DNA of 16,958 bases from Treponema sp. UBA4326 (GCA_002393835.1 DGTW01000291.1:1-16958); one strand, 5' to 3'; shown: positions 6,612 to 14,296, counted from the stretch's first letter. The notes: generated by a model from the letters alone, not told the origin. Numbers and translations are program-made.

Positions 6612-8498
6612 TTATTGCGGATAATCTTCACCAAAAACCTTTTTAAGAGACGCAATCAAAGAATCATTGTCATAAAAATCTGAATAAGAAAGCTCTTTGT
6701 CCGGCACAGCGCCATTTTCAACAGTTTTTTCAAAAGTTTCATTGCAAAAACGCATATTACCAGAAAAATTGAATGGAAAACCGTCTGCGGTAACAGCCTG
6801 GCTTACAACACAACTTCCGCCACCACTCCGCTCACCAAGAATTTTGGCCCCACGCTCTTTTGCAAAACAAGCAAAAGAATTTGCAGCGGAAAAAGAACAA
6901 TGTGAACAAAGAACCGCAAAATTCAACCCTATGAAATTTACATAGTAAGCTGTATCAACCTCACCGTCTAGATCCAAATCTAAATAAGAATATTCATTAT
7001 ATTTTGCGCCCGTATGAACATCATCATAAGTTATATTTGCAGTTTTAGAAAGATAGCCAAGAATCCATCGTAGACAGTCTATTAATCCTCCACCATTGCA
7101 AGAAACATCAAAAAGGACAGTTGACACATCTTTAAAATCTCCGCTTTCTTCATTACTGTCTTTCTTAATATTATAGAATGCTTTGTAAAGTAAACCGATA
7201 GTATCCGATGGAAGCTCCGCAGGATCAGGCTCCCCTGAAGGATTCTTATAGTACTCATCCCAGCCTGCTTTATACATGCTAAAAGAATCAAAACGAATGA
7301 CAAGTGTCTTTCCATTATCTATAAGTTCCAGTTCCTTTTCATCTTTTAAATAACCATCATCTTCAAGGCCAGCGCCTTCACGCGCTTTATGAAGCTCGGC
7401 ATCTTTTCTATCACGAAATTGTTTTTTTCCGCTATTTTCGACACTTCTAACAGCTTTCCGAATTTCTGAATTATTCAGAGTTAGATAAACGTATCCATTA
7501 GAAGAAACTTTTGTCCAATTTGCGCTTGCATGACAGTCACCATAGGTATAGGCAACAAGGCGTTTTAGCCCCTTAATATAATCAACATAAGATTTTGACT
7601 TAAGAAGAGTTCTTGTTTCTGGATCATATTGCATAAGCATTTCATCAAATGGAAGCTTATCTGCAAGTGCGACGACATCTTCTTTTGCATATCCATTGCC
7701 GTCATCAGCAAAGCCATAATATCCCGGCTGCCCATAAAGATAATCGTGAGTCATGCAAAGCATATTGTAGGAAATGTCAACCAACTTCTGAGGCCGATTG
7801 TGCACATCAGAATACCAAGGACTGTCTACAAAATCAAAATACAACTCCCCATCAGTATAATGATAAACTTTTTTACCATTATAAAGCAGTTGCCGTCTCA
7901 AAACATTACAGGTAAAAAGCTGATTCATAACACAAAAAGGAACATAGACATCTTCAATGCCGGCGTAAATCTTAAATCCGTATTTTCCAAGATCAAAGGT
8001 AATTGCTCTCTGCCCGCTAAACATTTTGGTTATTTCTATGAATTTTGTTCCTTCTGCAAAAGATAAATCCTTATCGCTATCGTTAAAAACTTCCCAGCTG
8101 GGACAATAAATCGTGTTGTTTTTATGATTTATGACGAGTGAAATGGTTTTCCCTTGAGTTTCTGCAAGGAGAATATATTCGCCATTGGAATAAGTCAAAC
8201 TATTAACTGTAATTCCACACCAGGAAAGCCAGTATTTTACACCCACATAGGGAAGATAGTCGTTTTCTTCATAAAACCGCATAAAAATAGAAGAAACTTT
8301 GGAATATGAATCTTCGATGTATGGAACGCTACGGCTTTCAAAATTCAGATTCTCTTCTTTTGGAACAGTGCTCGCAGAATTTATAATTGTCGTTTCACCT
8401 TCATAATTACAGGCTGAAAAGCAAAACAACAGAAAAGCCGCTTGAAACACTGGAAAAAGTTTTTTGCGCAAAGATTTGAACCGAATTTTTCTTTCCAT
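6612..8498 (-). CDS. S41-family peptidase lipoprotein, second paralogue
   Basis: A 628-residue lipoprotein: basic N-terminus, hydrophobic stretch and lipobox FSAC with Cys30. S41 landmarks occur at almost the same positions as in the 4593-2716 protein: GDCHA around 320-324 (the other has GDGHS), CNGGG at 467-471, FSAAN at 536-540 with likely nucleophile Ser537, and SGGG at 558-561. An acidic DLDLDG loop (507-512) takes the place of the EF-hand-like loop of the paralogue. There is no collagen-like tract. Residues 350-390 form a charged, Lys/Asp/Glu-rich insertion. It has its own promoter (8546-8519) and a weak ribosome site (GGGGC). It converges on the regulator gene. Whether it is an active protease is open: the general-base residue is not evident, and DCHA departs from DGHS. 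Confidence 0.82.
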   Translation of the reverse strand: MERKIRFKSLRKKLFPVFQAAFLLFCFSACNYEGETTIINSASTVPKEENLNFESRSVPYIEDSYSKVSSIFMRFYEENDYLPYVGVKYWLSWCGITVNSLTYSNGEYILLAETQGKTISLVINHKNNTIYCPSWEVFNDSDKDLSFAEGTKFIEITKMFSGQRAITFDLGKYGFKIYAGIEDVYVPFCVMNQLFTCNVLRRQLLYNGKKVYHYTDGELYFDFVDSPWYSDVHNRPQKLVDISYNMLCMTHDYLYGQPGYYGFADDGNGYAKEDVVALADKLPFDEMLMQYDPETRTLLKSKSYVDYIKGLKRLVAYTYGDCHASANWTKVSSNGYVYLTLNNSEIRKAVRSVENSGKKQFRDRKDAELHKAREGAGLEDDGYLKDEKELELIDNGKTLVIRFDSFSMYKAGWDEYYKNPSGEPDPAELPSDTIGLLYKAFYNIKKDSNEESGDFKDVSTVLFDVSCNGGGLIDCLRWILGYLSKTANITYDDVHTGAKYNEYSYLDLDLDGEVDTAYYVNFIGLNFAVLCSHCSFSAANSFACFAKERGAKILGERSGGGSCVVSQAVTADGFPFNFSGNMRFCNETFEKTVENGAVPDKELSYSDFYDNDSLIASLKKVFGEDYPQ

Positions 8499-8518
8499 AT
8501 CAGCCCCGTTATTTTATA

Positions 8519-8546
8519 AGTATAACTGAACTTTCCAGTAATTCAA
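8519..8546 (-). promoter_or_regulatory. Promoter of the second S41 gene
   Basis: TTGAAT (8546-8541) and TATACT (8524-8519) lie 16 bp apart on the minus strand, placing the start about 13 nt before ATG 8498. It begins just after the end of the three-hairpin element, so the S41 gene is likely transcribed separately from the LRR operon. Confidence 0.6.
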
Positions 8547-8554
8547 GAATAAAT

Positions 8555-8673
8555 GGCGTTACCCTGCACGCTTCGTCGCGCAGGGTGAAAGCAAGGAGAG
8601 AATTTTCGTTAGAAAATTCTCGTAGGAACAAAAAATCCATAGACGGATTTTTTGTTCCCACAATCCCTACCGC
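8555..8673 (-). repeat. Three-hairpin structured element, copy 1 (3' of the LRR gene)
   Basis: Read on the minus strand from the stop codon of the LRR gene it holds, in order: AGCGGTAGGGATT (overlapping the TAA); a perfect 14-bp hairpin (8658-8645 with 8638-8625, 6-nt loop); a perfect 10-bp hairpin (8621-8612 with 8607-8598, loop TAAC); an 11-nt spacer; a GC hairpin (8586-8580 with 8567-8561); and AACGCC (8560-8555). The order, spacing, loop and end motifs match the element at 16149-16329, while the stem sequences differ. It may also end transcription or protect the 3' end of the mRNA. Confidence 0.7.
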
Positions 8674-11600
8674 TTAGGCAACATAACCAGAAATTGTAAC
8701 AGTACAGCTGGCTGGGTATGCATCTGATGCCGTACCTGACCTACCGGTGTTTTCGCCTGCCTGGAAGTAAAGTCTCTCCAGACCCGTACAGCCATCGAAT
8801 GCATTGGATTGAACTGTGGTGATAGTCTCTGACTGGAAGTTCACACCTTGAAGTGCCGTACAATCGCTGAATGTGTACGGTTTAATTGTGCTACCTGCAA
8901 TAGAAAGATAGACATACTTAAGAGCTGAGCAGTCCTTGAATGTGTAAGCCGGAAGTGAATTTGCAGTAACTCCGAGAGTAATTTCCTGAACATTCTTTAT
9001 GCCACAAAGAGCATAAGGACGTACTGTCTCAAAATCGAGACTTATGCCGGAAGAGGCAGTATAATTTATATCAGTACCACCCTGATCCTTTTCGTAGCCA
9101 CCAGATTTTTCTTTTACATCAGCTACTGTAAGCAATTCAAGAGCCGGTGGAACGGCAACCAGAGTTTTTCCATCATAAGAAGTAAGAACTGGAATTGGAA
9201 CATAACCGTTTCTATATTGATTTCTAACTCTATAGCTATATGTTTTATCCCATGTAAGCCATGCTTCAAAATCCTCTGAAGAATCTGGAGCAGTTGGAAT
9301 GTCAGCGTCATAAACAAAATAGAACACACTTTGATAAGCAGAATAAGCAGATGAATTGTCTGTTATATCTCCTGTAGTCACCTTGAAGTAAGAGTTTCCC
9401 TCAAGAACATTAAATTCCTTAATGTTCCTGCAGTTTGCAAAGGCACCGTCAGCAATACTGTGGATATTTACAGCAATTGTTCCAACTGTAGCCGGACTTG
9501 CAGGCGGCCAGCGGTAAAGGGTGTTAAGATTCTTGCTGCAAAGAACTGTTCCCGATACGGCAAAGTTTTCGTTAGCAGAAGCAACCTTGAATCTTTGAAT
9601 TCCTTCTCCGTCAATGAAGCCCAGACTTGTAACGCTTTCCGGGATTGTGAGGCATGTTACATACTCGCTGAATTCGCCTTCAATCTTTGTGAAAGCAGAA
9701 TCCTTGAAAGAAAGCCAGACATATTTTCCGCTTGAAGAAAGGGCAGAGTTCACGCTGGTGAGCAGGCTGTCAAAGTTTGTCGTGCTGTCACTTACAGACA
9801 CTTTGTAAGGAGTCTCTGCCGTGTTCTCACTAAGAGAAGAAAGCAATGAGCCAAGTCCAGAAGTAGAAGTGAGGTAGCCTTCAAACAAAGTGCCGTCTTC
9901 AAGAATCTGCCAGTAGGCTCCTTCTTTCTCTTTGACAGTAAAGTAGTCACAGGCTTCTTCAAGAGAAAGTCCCGCATCCTCTGCAATGTCAATGACCTTT
10001 AGACCCTCTGTGTATGCCTCTGGTTCAATCTGAATTTTCGTATCTGAAGTAAGGGCACCCGCAAGAGTAACGACAGCTCCTGTTTTGAGGTATATTTCAT
10101 CAACAACAGCGTCGCCAGAAATCTTGAATAAACCGCCAGCCATTGAAGAGTCTTCAGCAGGGGCAACGACAGAAACTCCGCAAGTCACGCTTTGATAAGA
10201 CTCAGAAGTTTCATAGTCAAAGTATGGATACAAGTGGTTTCCGCCGATGTAGCCGCCGGTCATTTCAAAGGTTGCATTCCTTGCGACAGAAACAACTCCG
10301 AGTCCAGTAACATTACCAGTAATTTTTCCGCCTTCCATCTTTAACCCACAGCCAGTGCCTACTCTGACAGGTGTATTATAGATAGATGTTGTTCCCTGCC
10401 AGATATTGTTTCCAGTAATGAGAACTCCGTCCTTAATCGTTACATTTGCCGTAACATCTATGCCTTCATCGTTTTCATCACGATAAGTTCCGCCAACCAT
10501 TAAGGCTTCTCCGCTCTTCAAGAATCCGCCTGTAAGCTTAATGTTCTCCAAAGTTACAGGAACACTCGTTGCAACAAGAAGGACTGGAGTTGACTTGCCG
10601 TTAGTATCAATTCCAAAAGTCGGGTTAATACCGTCCACAGGCTCACCATTTGCATTCAGGGGATTCAAGCCCATAAGAGTAATTGATTTTGCAAGAATAG
10701 GTGCTTTATAACGATATCTATAGGTAGATTCTTCTACAATCGGCTGGAACTCTGCAATTAACTGTCCAGATGCAAGTTCATTGCTGTCTTCAGAACGGCC
10801 CAGCATACCGTCAATGTAAATCGTGTAGTCAATATCAGGGTTGTTCATTTTTTCTACAGCAGCCGCAATTGTAGCAAGAGGACTTGTTTCACTTCCGTCA
10901 TTGCTGTCTGCACCGTTTGCACTTACATATAAACATGAGTCAGCGCCATTTACAAAAACGGCAGCCATTGAGCTAAGGTCACCACTGACAACTTCGATTT
11001 CATAAGTGGCAGATGCCAGAGTGCTTGCATCAAATGTGAATGTGTTTCCGCTTGCACTCTGCTGAATTCCGTCAACAGACCACACGAAAGAAGCTCCCGT
11101 CGTGCCCGAAGCAGCAGGGGATTTTGCAGTAAATACGACTGACTTTCCATCAACTTCATAGGTGAGGCCAAGGTCATTAAGCTGACCAATGCTTACTGTA
11201 ATTGCCGCCTTAGACCATTTTGCATAGAAAGTCTTGTCGCCAAGGTCTCCGGCAGAAATCTTTTCAATTTTTTCTCCAAGGTAGTCAGAGTTGCTGTACC
11301 AGCCGCTAAAGCTAAAGCCGCCTCTTTCAGGAGCAGGAAGAAGCACATCCCCAGAATGTCGGGTAAAGCAGGTTGGAAGAGGTGCATCCTCAGACGCTGC
11401 TCCATTTTTAAGCTCATAAGAGATTTTGTAAACTTTGTTAAGGCTTTCAAAAGCTCGGCTTGCAATGCTTTCCTGACCGCCAGTAATAATTGCAAGTTCT
11501 CGCCATGTGTTTATAAGGTGCTTTTTTTCAGTATCAGCATACAAATGAATCTTTACGCGATAATTTCCTGCATCAAGCTCGCTGGCAGCAAAAGTAACTT

Positions 11601-12216
11601 CGTTATTCTCAGGAACAAGCGGGCTTTCTGCATATTCCTCGATGGCACTTTCGCTTGCAGTGGCCACATCATAGCTTAAAAGCTCTGCCGTAACGAGTTT
11701 TACATCGCTGGCATTTTTGGCTAATCCATAATCCAGATTGAATTCAAGGCTGCCTTTTCCTTCCAGGGCACTTTTATCCCAAGTCAATTCAAATGAAAGC
11801 TCGTTATCACCAGATGTGATGGTGACATCCTCCAGGCTTCCAGTAAAGACCGTACCGTCCTTGCTTGCCGTAAGGACAAAGTTCCACTCGCCCTCAGCAC
11901 AGGCCAGACTTGCGTTTGCCAGGCCTTCCAAGCCCTCATAACTTCCAAGAACTTCCTGGGCAGTGGCGGTAACAAGGCCACCTTTGAGTGCAAAGGCAAA
12001 GGAATCCAGAGACTCATCCGTGAATTCCGGTAAAGCTGTTCGCGAGTCGCTTTTTACAACGGGCTTTACAAAACGGATATGGGCACTTGCCTCATCTGCA
12101 AGAGTCGTTCCTGCCGCTACAGTAGTCTTTTCAGTTTCAGCAACATCTCTAATGTCGTTACAGCCAAAAAACAGGAATAATCCTGCTATCATCAAGATTG
12201 AAAACGCTTTTTTCAT
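8674..12216 (-). CDS. Multi-domain surface lipoprotein: InlB repeat, Ig-like module, beta-helix, BspA-like LRR
   Basis: A 1180-residue lipoprotein. ATG 12216 is chosen over the GTG at 12228 because GGAGGAG lies just upstream and the signal starts MKKAFSILMI; the lipobox is FFGC with Cys19. Domains in order: a beta-rich N-terminal region (about 45-260); an InlB/Flg_new repeat (about 264-334; GGFSFSGWY, KTFYAKW); an Ig-like module (about 346-422; FVWSVDGIQQSASG, YEIEVVSG); a right-handed beta-helix beginning with VSANGADSNDGSETSP and carrying NVTIKDGVLITGNN and LKMEGGKITGN; then BspA-type leucine-rich repeats near the C-terminus (IADGAFANCRNIKEF, YTFKDCSALKYVYL, NAFDGCTGLERLYF). Proteins of this design are surface adhesins or binding proteins in treponemes and Bacteroidetes (family knowledge). 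It is the second gene of an operon, 15 bp after the upstream lipoprotein, and is followed directly by a three-hairpin element. Confidence 0.85.
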   Translation of the reverse strand: MKKAFSILMIAGLFLFFGCNDIRDVAETEKTTVAAGTTLADEASAHIRFVKPVVKSDSRTALPEFTDESLDSFAFALKGGLVTATAQEVLGSYEGLEGLANASLACAEGEWNFVLTASKDGTVFTGSLEDVTITSGDNELSFELTWDKSALEGKGSLEFNLDYGLAKNASDVKLVTAELLSYDVATASESAIEEYAESPLVPENNEVTFAASELDAGNYRVKIHLYADTEKKHLINTWRELAIITGGQESIASRAFESLNKVYKISYELKNGAASEDAPLPTCFTRHSGDVLLPAPERGGFSFSGWYSNSDYLGEKIEKISAGDLGDKTFYAKWSKAAITVSIGQLNDLGLTYEVDGKSVVFTAKSPAASGTTGASFVWSVDGIQQSASGNTFTFDASTLASATYEIEVVSGDLSSMAAVFVNGADSCLYVSANGADSNDGSETSPLATIAAAVEKMNNPDIDYTIYIDGMLGRSEDSNELASGQLIAEFQPIVEESTYRYRYKAPILAKSITLMGLNPLNANGEPVDGINPTFGIDTNGKSTPVLLVATSVPVTLENIKLTGGFLKSGEALMVGGTYRDENDEGIDVTANVTIKDGVLITGNNIWQGTTSIYNTPVRVGTGCGLKMEGGKITGNVTGLGVVSVARNATFEMTGGYIGGNHLYPYFDYETSESYQSVTCGVSVVAPAEDSSMAGGLFKISGDAVVDEIYLKTGAVVTLAGALTSDTKIQIEPEAYTEGLKVIDIAEDAGLSLEEACDYFTVKEKEGAYWQILEDGTLFEGYLTSTSGLGSLLSSLSENTAETPYKVSVSDSTTNFDSLLTSVNSALSSSGKYVWLSFKDSAFTKIEGEFSEYVTCLTIPESVTSLGFIDGEGIQRFKVASANENFAVSGTVLCSKNLNTLYRWPPASPATVGTIAVNIHSIADGAFANCRNIKEFNVLEGNSYFKVTTGDITDNSSAYSAYQSVFYFVYDADIPTAPDSSEDFEAWLTWDKTYSYRVRNQYRNGYVPIPVLTSYDGKTLVAVPPALELLTVADVKEKSGGYEKDQGGTDINYTASSGISLDFETVRPYALCGIKNVQEITLGVTANSLPAYTFKDCSALKYVYLSIAGSTIKPYTFSDCTALQGVNFQSETITTVQSNAFDGCTGLERLYFQAGENTGRSGTASDAYPASCTVTISGYVA

Positions 12217-12231
12217 TTTCTCCTCCACTTT

Positions 12232-13002
12232 TTATTCTATTTCAACCGTTGCCATAGCAGATTTTTCACCACAGGCAACTTCAATTTCATAAATTCCCAC
12301 GCTCATACCCTCTGTTTCCAAAGTGAATGAGCCGCCGCTTGCTTCCTGCTTTGTGCCATCCAAATACCAGACATAGCCGTTTTCGCTAGTATTTCCTGAC
12401 TCGCTTCCATCGCCTACCCTAAAGGTGAATGTGCTGCCTTCCCGGGTATATGAAAGTGACAGGTCATTTTCTTCCTTTTGAATCGTGACTTTTACGGAGA
12501 AATTTCCGGCAGTCTTCATCAGAACAAAAATGGGATTGTCGCCGCGCCCTATCCTAATCGGAGCAGATTTTCCAATGTAATAAACCGTCCGATTTTGATT
12601 TCCGCCCGAAGCCTCCCGGTAAGCGACAGCCTGGGCATAAAGCCTCGTTCCAATGCGAATGTCCTCAAAGACAGCCCTTGCGCCCACACGGGCAGGAAGC
12701 CTTCTTTTTGCTGAATATTCGCCTTTAAGTTCAATATCAACGAACATATTTGCAAAATCTTCTGGCGTAAGAACACGAGCCTCCAAAGCCAATCCAACAG
12801 AAGCGTTTTCCTGCAAGAAATGAGAATCTTCAGAAAGACCTGAGCCCGTCTCATTGCGGACACTTTGCCTTAGCTTTTCCACCATTTCTTCATTTACGCA
12901 GAATGTAACAGAAGCCTTGTCGCCTTCGTCAAAAAGGGAACAGCCCCAAAGGAATAGAGTTGACACAAGAACAAAAAGATAGATTCTGTGTCGAAAAACC
13001 AT
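12232..13002 (-). CDS. Surface lipoprotein with C-terminal Ig-like module, first gene of the LRR operon
   Basis: A 256-residue protein with signal MVFRHRIYLFVLVSTL and lipobox LWGC, Cys21. A strong AGGAGGT ribosome site lies 8 nt upstream. Residues about 25-175 have no recognised family. Residues about 178-256 (YVWYLDGTKQEASGGSF, IYEIEVACGEKSAM) are clearly the same module as residues about 346-422 of the next gene, so the two neighbours share a domain. The gene ends 15 bp before the next ATG, so co-transcription is likely. Its leader is unusual: a terminator-like hairpin ends only about 10 nt before the ribosome site, and ten 7-bp repeats lie further upstream. Confidence 0.78.
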   Translation of the reverse strand: MVFRHRIYLFVLVSTLFLWGCSLFDEGDKASVTFCVNEEMVEKLRQSVRNETGSGLSEDSHFLQENASVGLALEARVLTPEDFANMFVDIELKGEYSAKRRLPARVGARAVFEDIRIGTRLYAQAVAYREASGGNQNRTVYYIGKSAPIRIGRGDNPIFVLMKTAGNFSVKVTIQKEENDLSLSYTREGSTFTFRVGDGSESGNTSENGYVWYLDGTKQEASGGSFTLETEGMSVGIYEIEVACGEKSAMATVEIE

Positions 13003-13028
13003 GTAGTCTCACCTCCTTTTCGTAAAAA

Positions 13029-13090
13029 AAAAGACCGTCCCTCGAAAAGCCTCATCGAATTCGACTCAGCTCTTGCAAAGACGGTCTTTT
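13029..13090 (-). terminator. Terminator-like hairpin in the leader of the lipoprotein operon
   Basis: On the minus strand AAAAGACCGTC (13090-13080) pairs perfectly over 11 bp with GACGGTCTTTT (13039-13029), followed by a run of T to 13024. The interior folds further: AAGAGC with GCTTTT, a tandem G-A mismatch (TGAG opposite TGAG), and TCG-AATT-CGA at the tip. The ribosome site of the 13002 gene follows within about 10 nt. Because stem and U-tract lie between promoter and gene, this is a candidate attenuator. The mirror reading on the plus strand also ends in T, so it could act in both directions. Confidence 0.6.
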
Positions 13091-13285
13091 ATATAGAAGA
13101 AAATTGAATTTTGAGTTGAAAAACTGGAAAGGATTAGCCCGAAGCCCGAAGCCCGAAGCCCGAAGCCCGAAGCCCGAAGCCCGAAGCCCGAAGCCCGAAG
13201 CCCGAAGCATTATGTGAGAAAAAGTCTTCTTGTCAAGATAATTTGAGAAAAATGCTTTATTTCTGAGAAAACTTTTAACAATCAT
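13052..13285 (-). CDS. Possible leader peptide spanning the 7-bp repeat
   Basis: A 77-codon frame opens at ATG 13285, seven nt after a TATACT box, and passes through all ten repeats, which encode a 7-residue period (FGLRASG). It stops at TGA 13054-13052, inside the apical part of the terminator-like hairpin. The start (MIVKSFLRNKAFF) and end (NFLLYKRPSLQELS) have no known family. There is no ribosome site, so translation would need a leaderless mRNA. It may instead be chance coding in a leader. Repeat-number change would shift its frame. Confidence 0.3.
   Translation of the reverse strand: MIVKSFLRNKAFFSNYLDKKTFSHIMLRASGFGLRASGFGLRASGFGLRANPFQFFNSKFNFLLYKRPSLQELSRIR
13137..13206. repeat. Ten tandem copies of a 7-bp repeat (GCCCGAA)
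   Basis: Seventy bases consist of ten exact copies of GCCCGAA (TTCGGGC on the minus strand) with no sequence variation, which suggests recent slippage. They lie between two minus-strand promoters and the lipoprotein operon they would drive. All three frames through the repeat are open on the minus strand. The unit is not a multiple of three, so each gain or loss shifts the frame. Confidence 0.95.
13209..13236 (-). promoter_or_regulatory. Promoter adjacent to the 7-bp repeat
   Basis: A consensus TTGACA (13236-13231) and CATAAT (13214-13209) are 16 bp apart on the minus strand. The start would fall at the first bases of the repeat array, so transcripts from here carry the repeats and the hairpin as 5' leader of the lipoprotein operon. 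Confidence 0.6.
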
Positions 13286-13292
13286 TAACGAC

Positions 13293-13321
13293 AGTATAAC
13301 GCAATAAATAAGTAAATTCAA
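13293..13321 (-). promoter_or_regulatory. Upstream promoter of the lipoprotein operon leader
   Basis: TTGAAT (13321-13316) and TATACT (13298-13293) are 17 bp apart on the minus strand. The -10 box ends 7 nt before ATG 13285, so transcripts would start at or near the leader ORF. The rest of 13003-13431 holds the other sites listed and no other gene that I can support. Confidence 0.5.
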
Positions 13322-13396
13322 AGAATTCAGACCTTTTTAATAATATTTTTTGAAAATTTTATATTTCGGAAGTTCTGAATGCAGAAGCGCCTTAAA

Positions 13397-13425
13397 TTGA
13401 TTCAATGGATTGACTATGCTATACT
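13397..13425 (+). promoter_or_regulatory. Promoter of the flavoprotein gene, leaderless arrangement
   Basis: TTGATT (13397-13402) and TATACT (13420-13425) are 17 bp apart. Only GTCAGC separates the -10 box from ATG 13432 and no Shine-Dalgarno sequence exists, so the mRNA should begin at or within a base or two of the start codon. Confidence 0.65.
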
Positions 13426-13431
13426 GTCAGC

Positions 13432-14205
13432 ATGACTTTAGAGAAAGACGAATCAAACGGAAAAAAGAAAATCCTCATCATGGTTGCAAGCCCTAAAAAT
13501 GAACGAAGCGGAACACTTGTACCAACAGAAGCCTTTGTAAACGGAATGCTCTCAACCGGCAACTACGAAAGTGAATATATCTTTATCGACAAAATGAATA
13601 TCAAGCCCTGCCGAGGCTGCCTCAGCTGCTGGGGTCGTCCAGACGGAAGCTGTTTTATGAAAGACGATGATGTTCCCTTAATCCGCCACAAGCTCGAAAC
13701 GGCCGATGTCGTAATCTGGAGCTTCCCGCTCTACCTCTTTGGAGTTCCGGGCCAAATGAAATGCCTAATGGACAGAATCGTCGGCATGGTTCACCCCTAC
13801 ATGGGTCAGCAGCTCAACGACCCGGACGCACTCAACAAACCTATGCACGGCCTGCAAAATGTAAAAGAAGGCCAGAAAATTCTTCTGCTTTCAAGCTGTG
13901 CCTGGTGCGACATCGATGTGGTTTATGAGCCAATCGTAAAGCAATTCGACATAATCTTGGGACACGACGGCTATCAGCTGGTCGCCTGCCCGCAAATGCG
14001 TTCATTGCATCACAGAGGCGGACCACGAAGGCTCAAAATGCTCACCGACAAATACTACAAGGGTGGCGTAGAAATGGCCGAAAAAGGTCTGCTCAGCCAA
14101 GAAACCATCGACCTGCTGCAAAAACCTCTTTTCAGCGATGAAGTCTACAAGACCCTCGTTGTGGAATTCGTCACCCACATGTTCGACCGGGATGATAATT
14201 TCTAA
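13432..14205 (+). CDS. Flavodoxin-fold NAD(P)H-dependent oxidoreductase with four-Cys motif
   Basis: A 257-residue cytoplasmic protein. The start KKKILIMVASPKNERSGT (residues 11-28) is the first strand and phosphate-binding loop of the NADPH-dependent FMN reductase/flavodoxin_2 fold. Cys60, Cys63, Cys66 and Cys74 form C-x2-C-x2-C-x7-C (PCRGCLSCW, GSC), followed by MKDDD. This is the compact cysteine motif of iron-sulfur flavoproteins, though many relatives keep these cysteines without a proven cluster. ADVVIWSFPLYLFGVPGQMK (91-110) is the conserved segment next to the flavin site. Residues 130-257 form a longer C-terminal part than in minimal members. The gene stands alone, transcribed away from the lipoprotein operon, and converges with the 14344 gene. 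The substrate cannot be told from sequence. Confidence 0.82.
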   Translation: MTLEKDESNGKKKILIMVASPKNERSGTLVPTEAFVNGMLSTGNYESEYIFIDKMNIKPCRGCLSCWGRPDGSCFMKDDDVPLIRHKLETADVVIWSFPLYLFGVPGQMKCLMDRIVGMVHPYMGQQLNDPDALNKPMHGLQNVKEGQKILLLSSCAWCDIDVVYEPIVKQFDIILGHDGYQLVACPQMRSLHHRGGPRRLKMLTDKYYKGGVEMAEKGLLSQETIDLLQKPLFSDEVYKTLVVEFVTHMFDRDDNF

Positions 14206-14215
14206 AATCTCGGGG

Positions 14216-14296
14216 TTAGGACGATTTTTGTAAAAGAGCTTTTATCTCATTGATTTTGAGAGTCAAGCCAGCGAATTCTTGATTTACTTCATTCAT
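14216..14296 (-). CDS. Possible 26-aa ORF or remnant downstream of the membrane protein gene
   Basis: ATG 14296 opens a 26-codon frame (MNEVNQEFAGLTLKINEIKA...). The same frame is open upstream to about 14361 and reads like helical protein (RERIKEYGIKNAKNSIES), overlapping the end of the 14344 gene. No start codon or ribosome site precedes the longer stretch. It may be the tail of a deleted gene or chance. Confidence 0.2.
   Translation of the reverse strand: MNEVNQEFAGLTLKINEIKALLQKSS

Noticed and set aside
7629..8066. 145-codon plus-strand ORF opposite the second S41 gene
   Set aside because: Antisense shadow of a well-supported coding region with no initiation signals.
13024..13090. Known riboswitch (c-di-GMP, cobalamin, TPP) in the leader
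   Set aside because: None of the conserved cores is present; only a long single hairpin with an internal mismatch is seen.
13137..13206. CRISPR array
   Set aside because: The unit is 7 bp with no spacers, so it is a simple tandem repeat.
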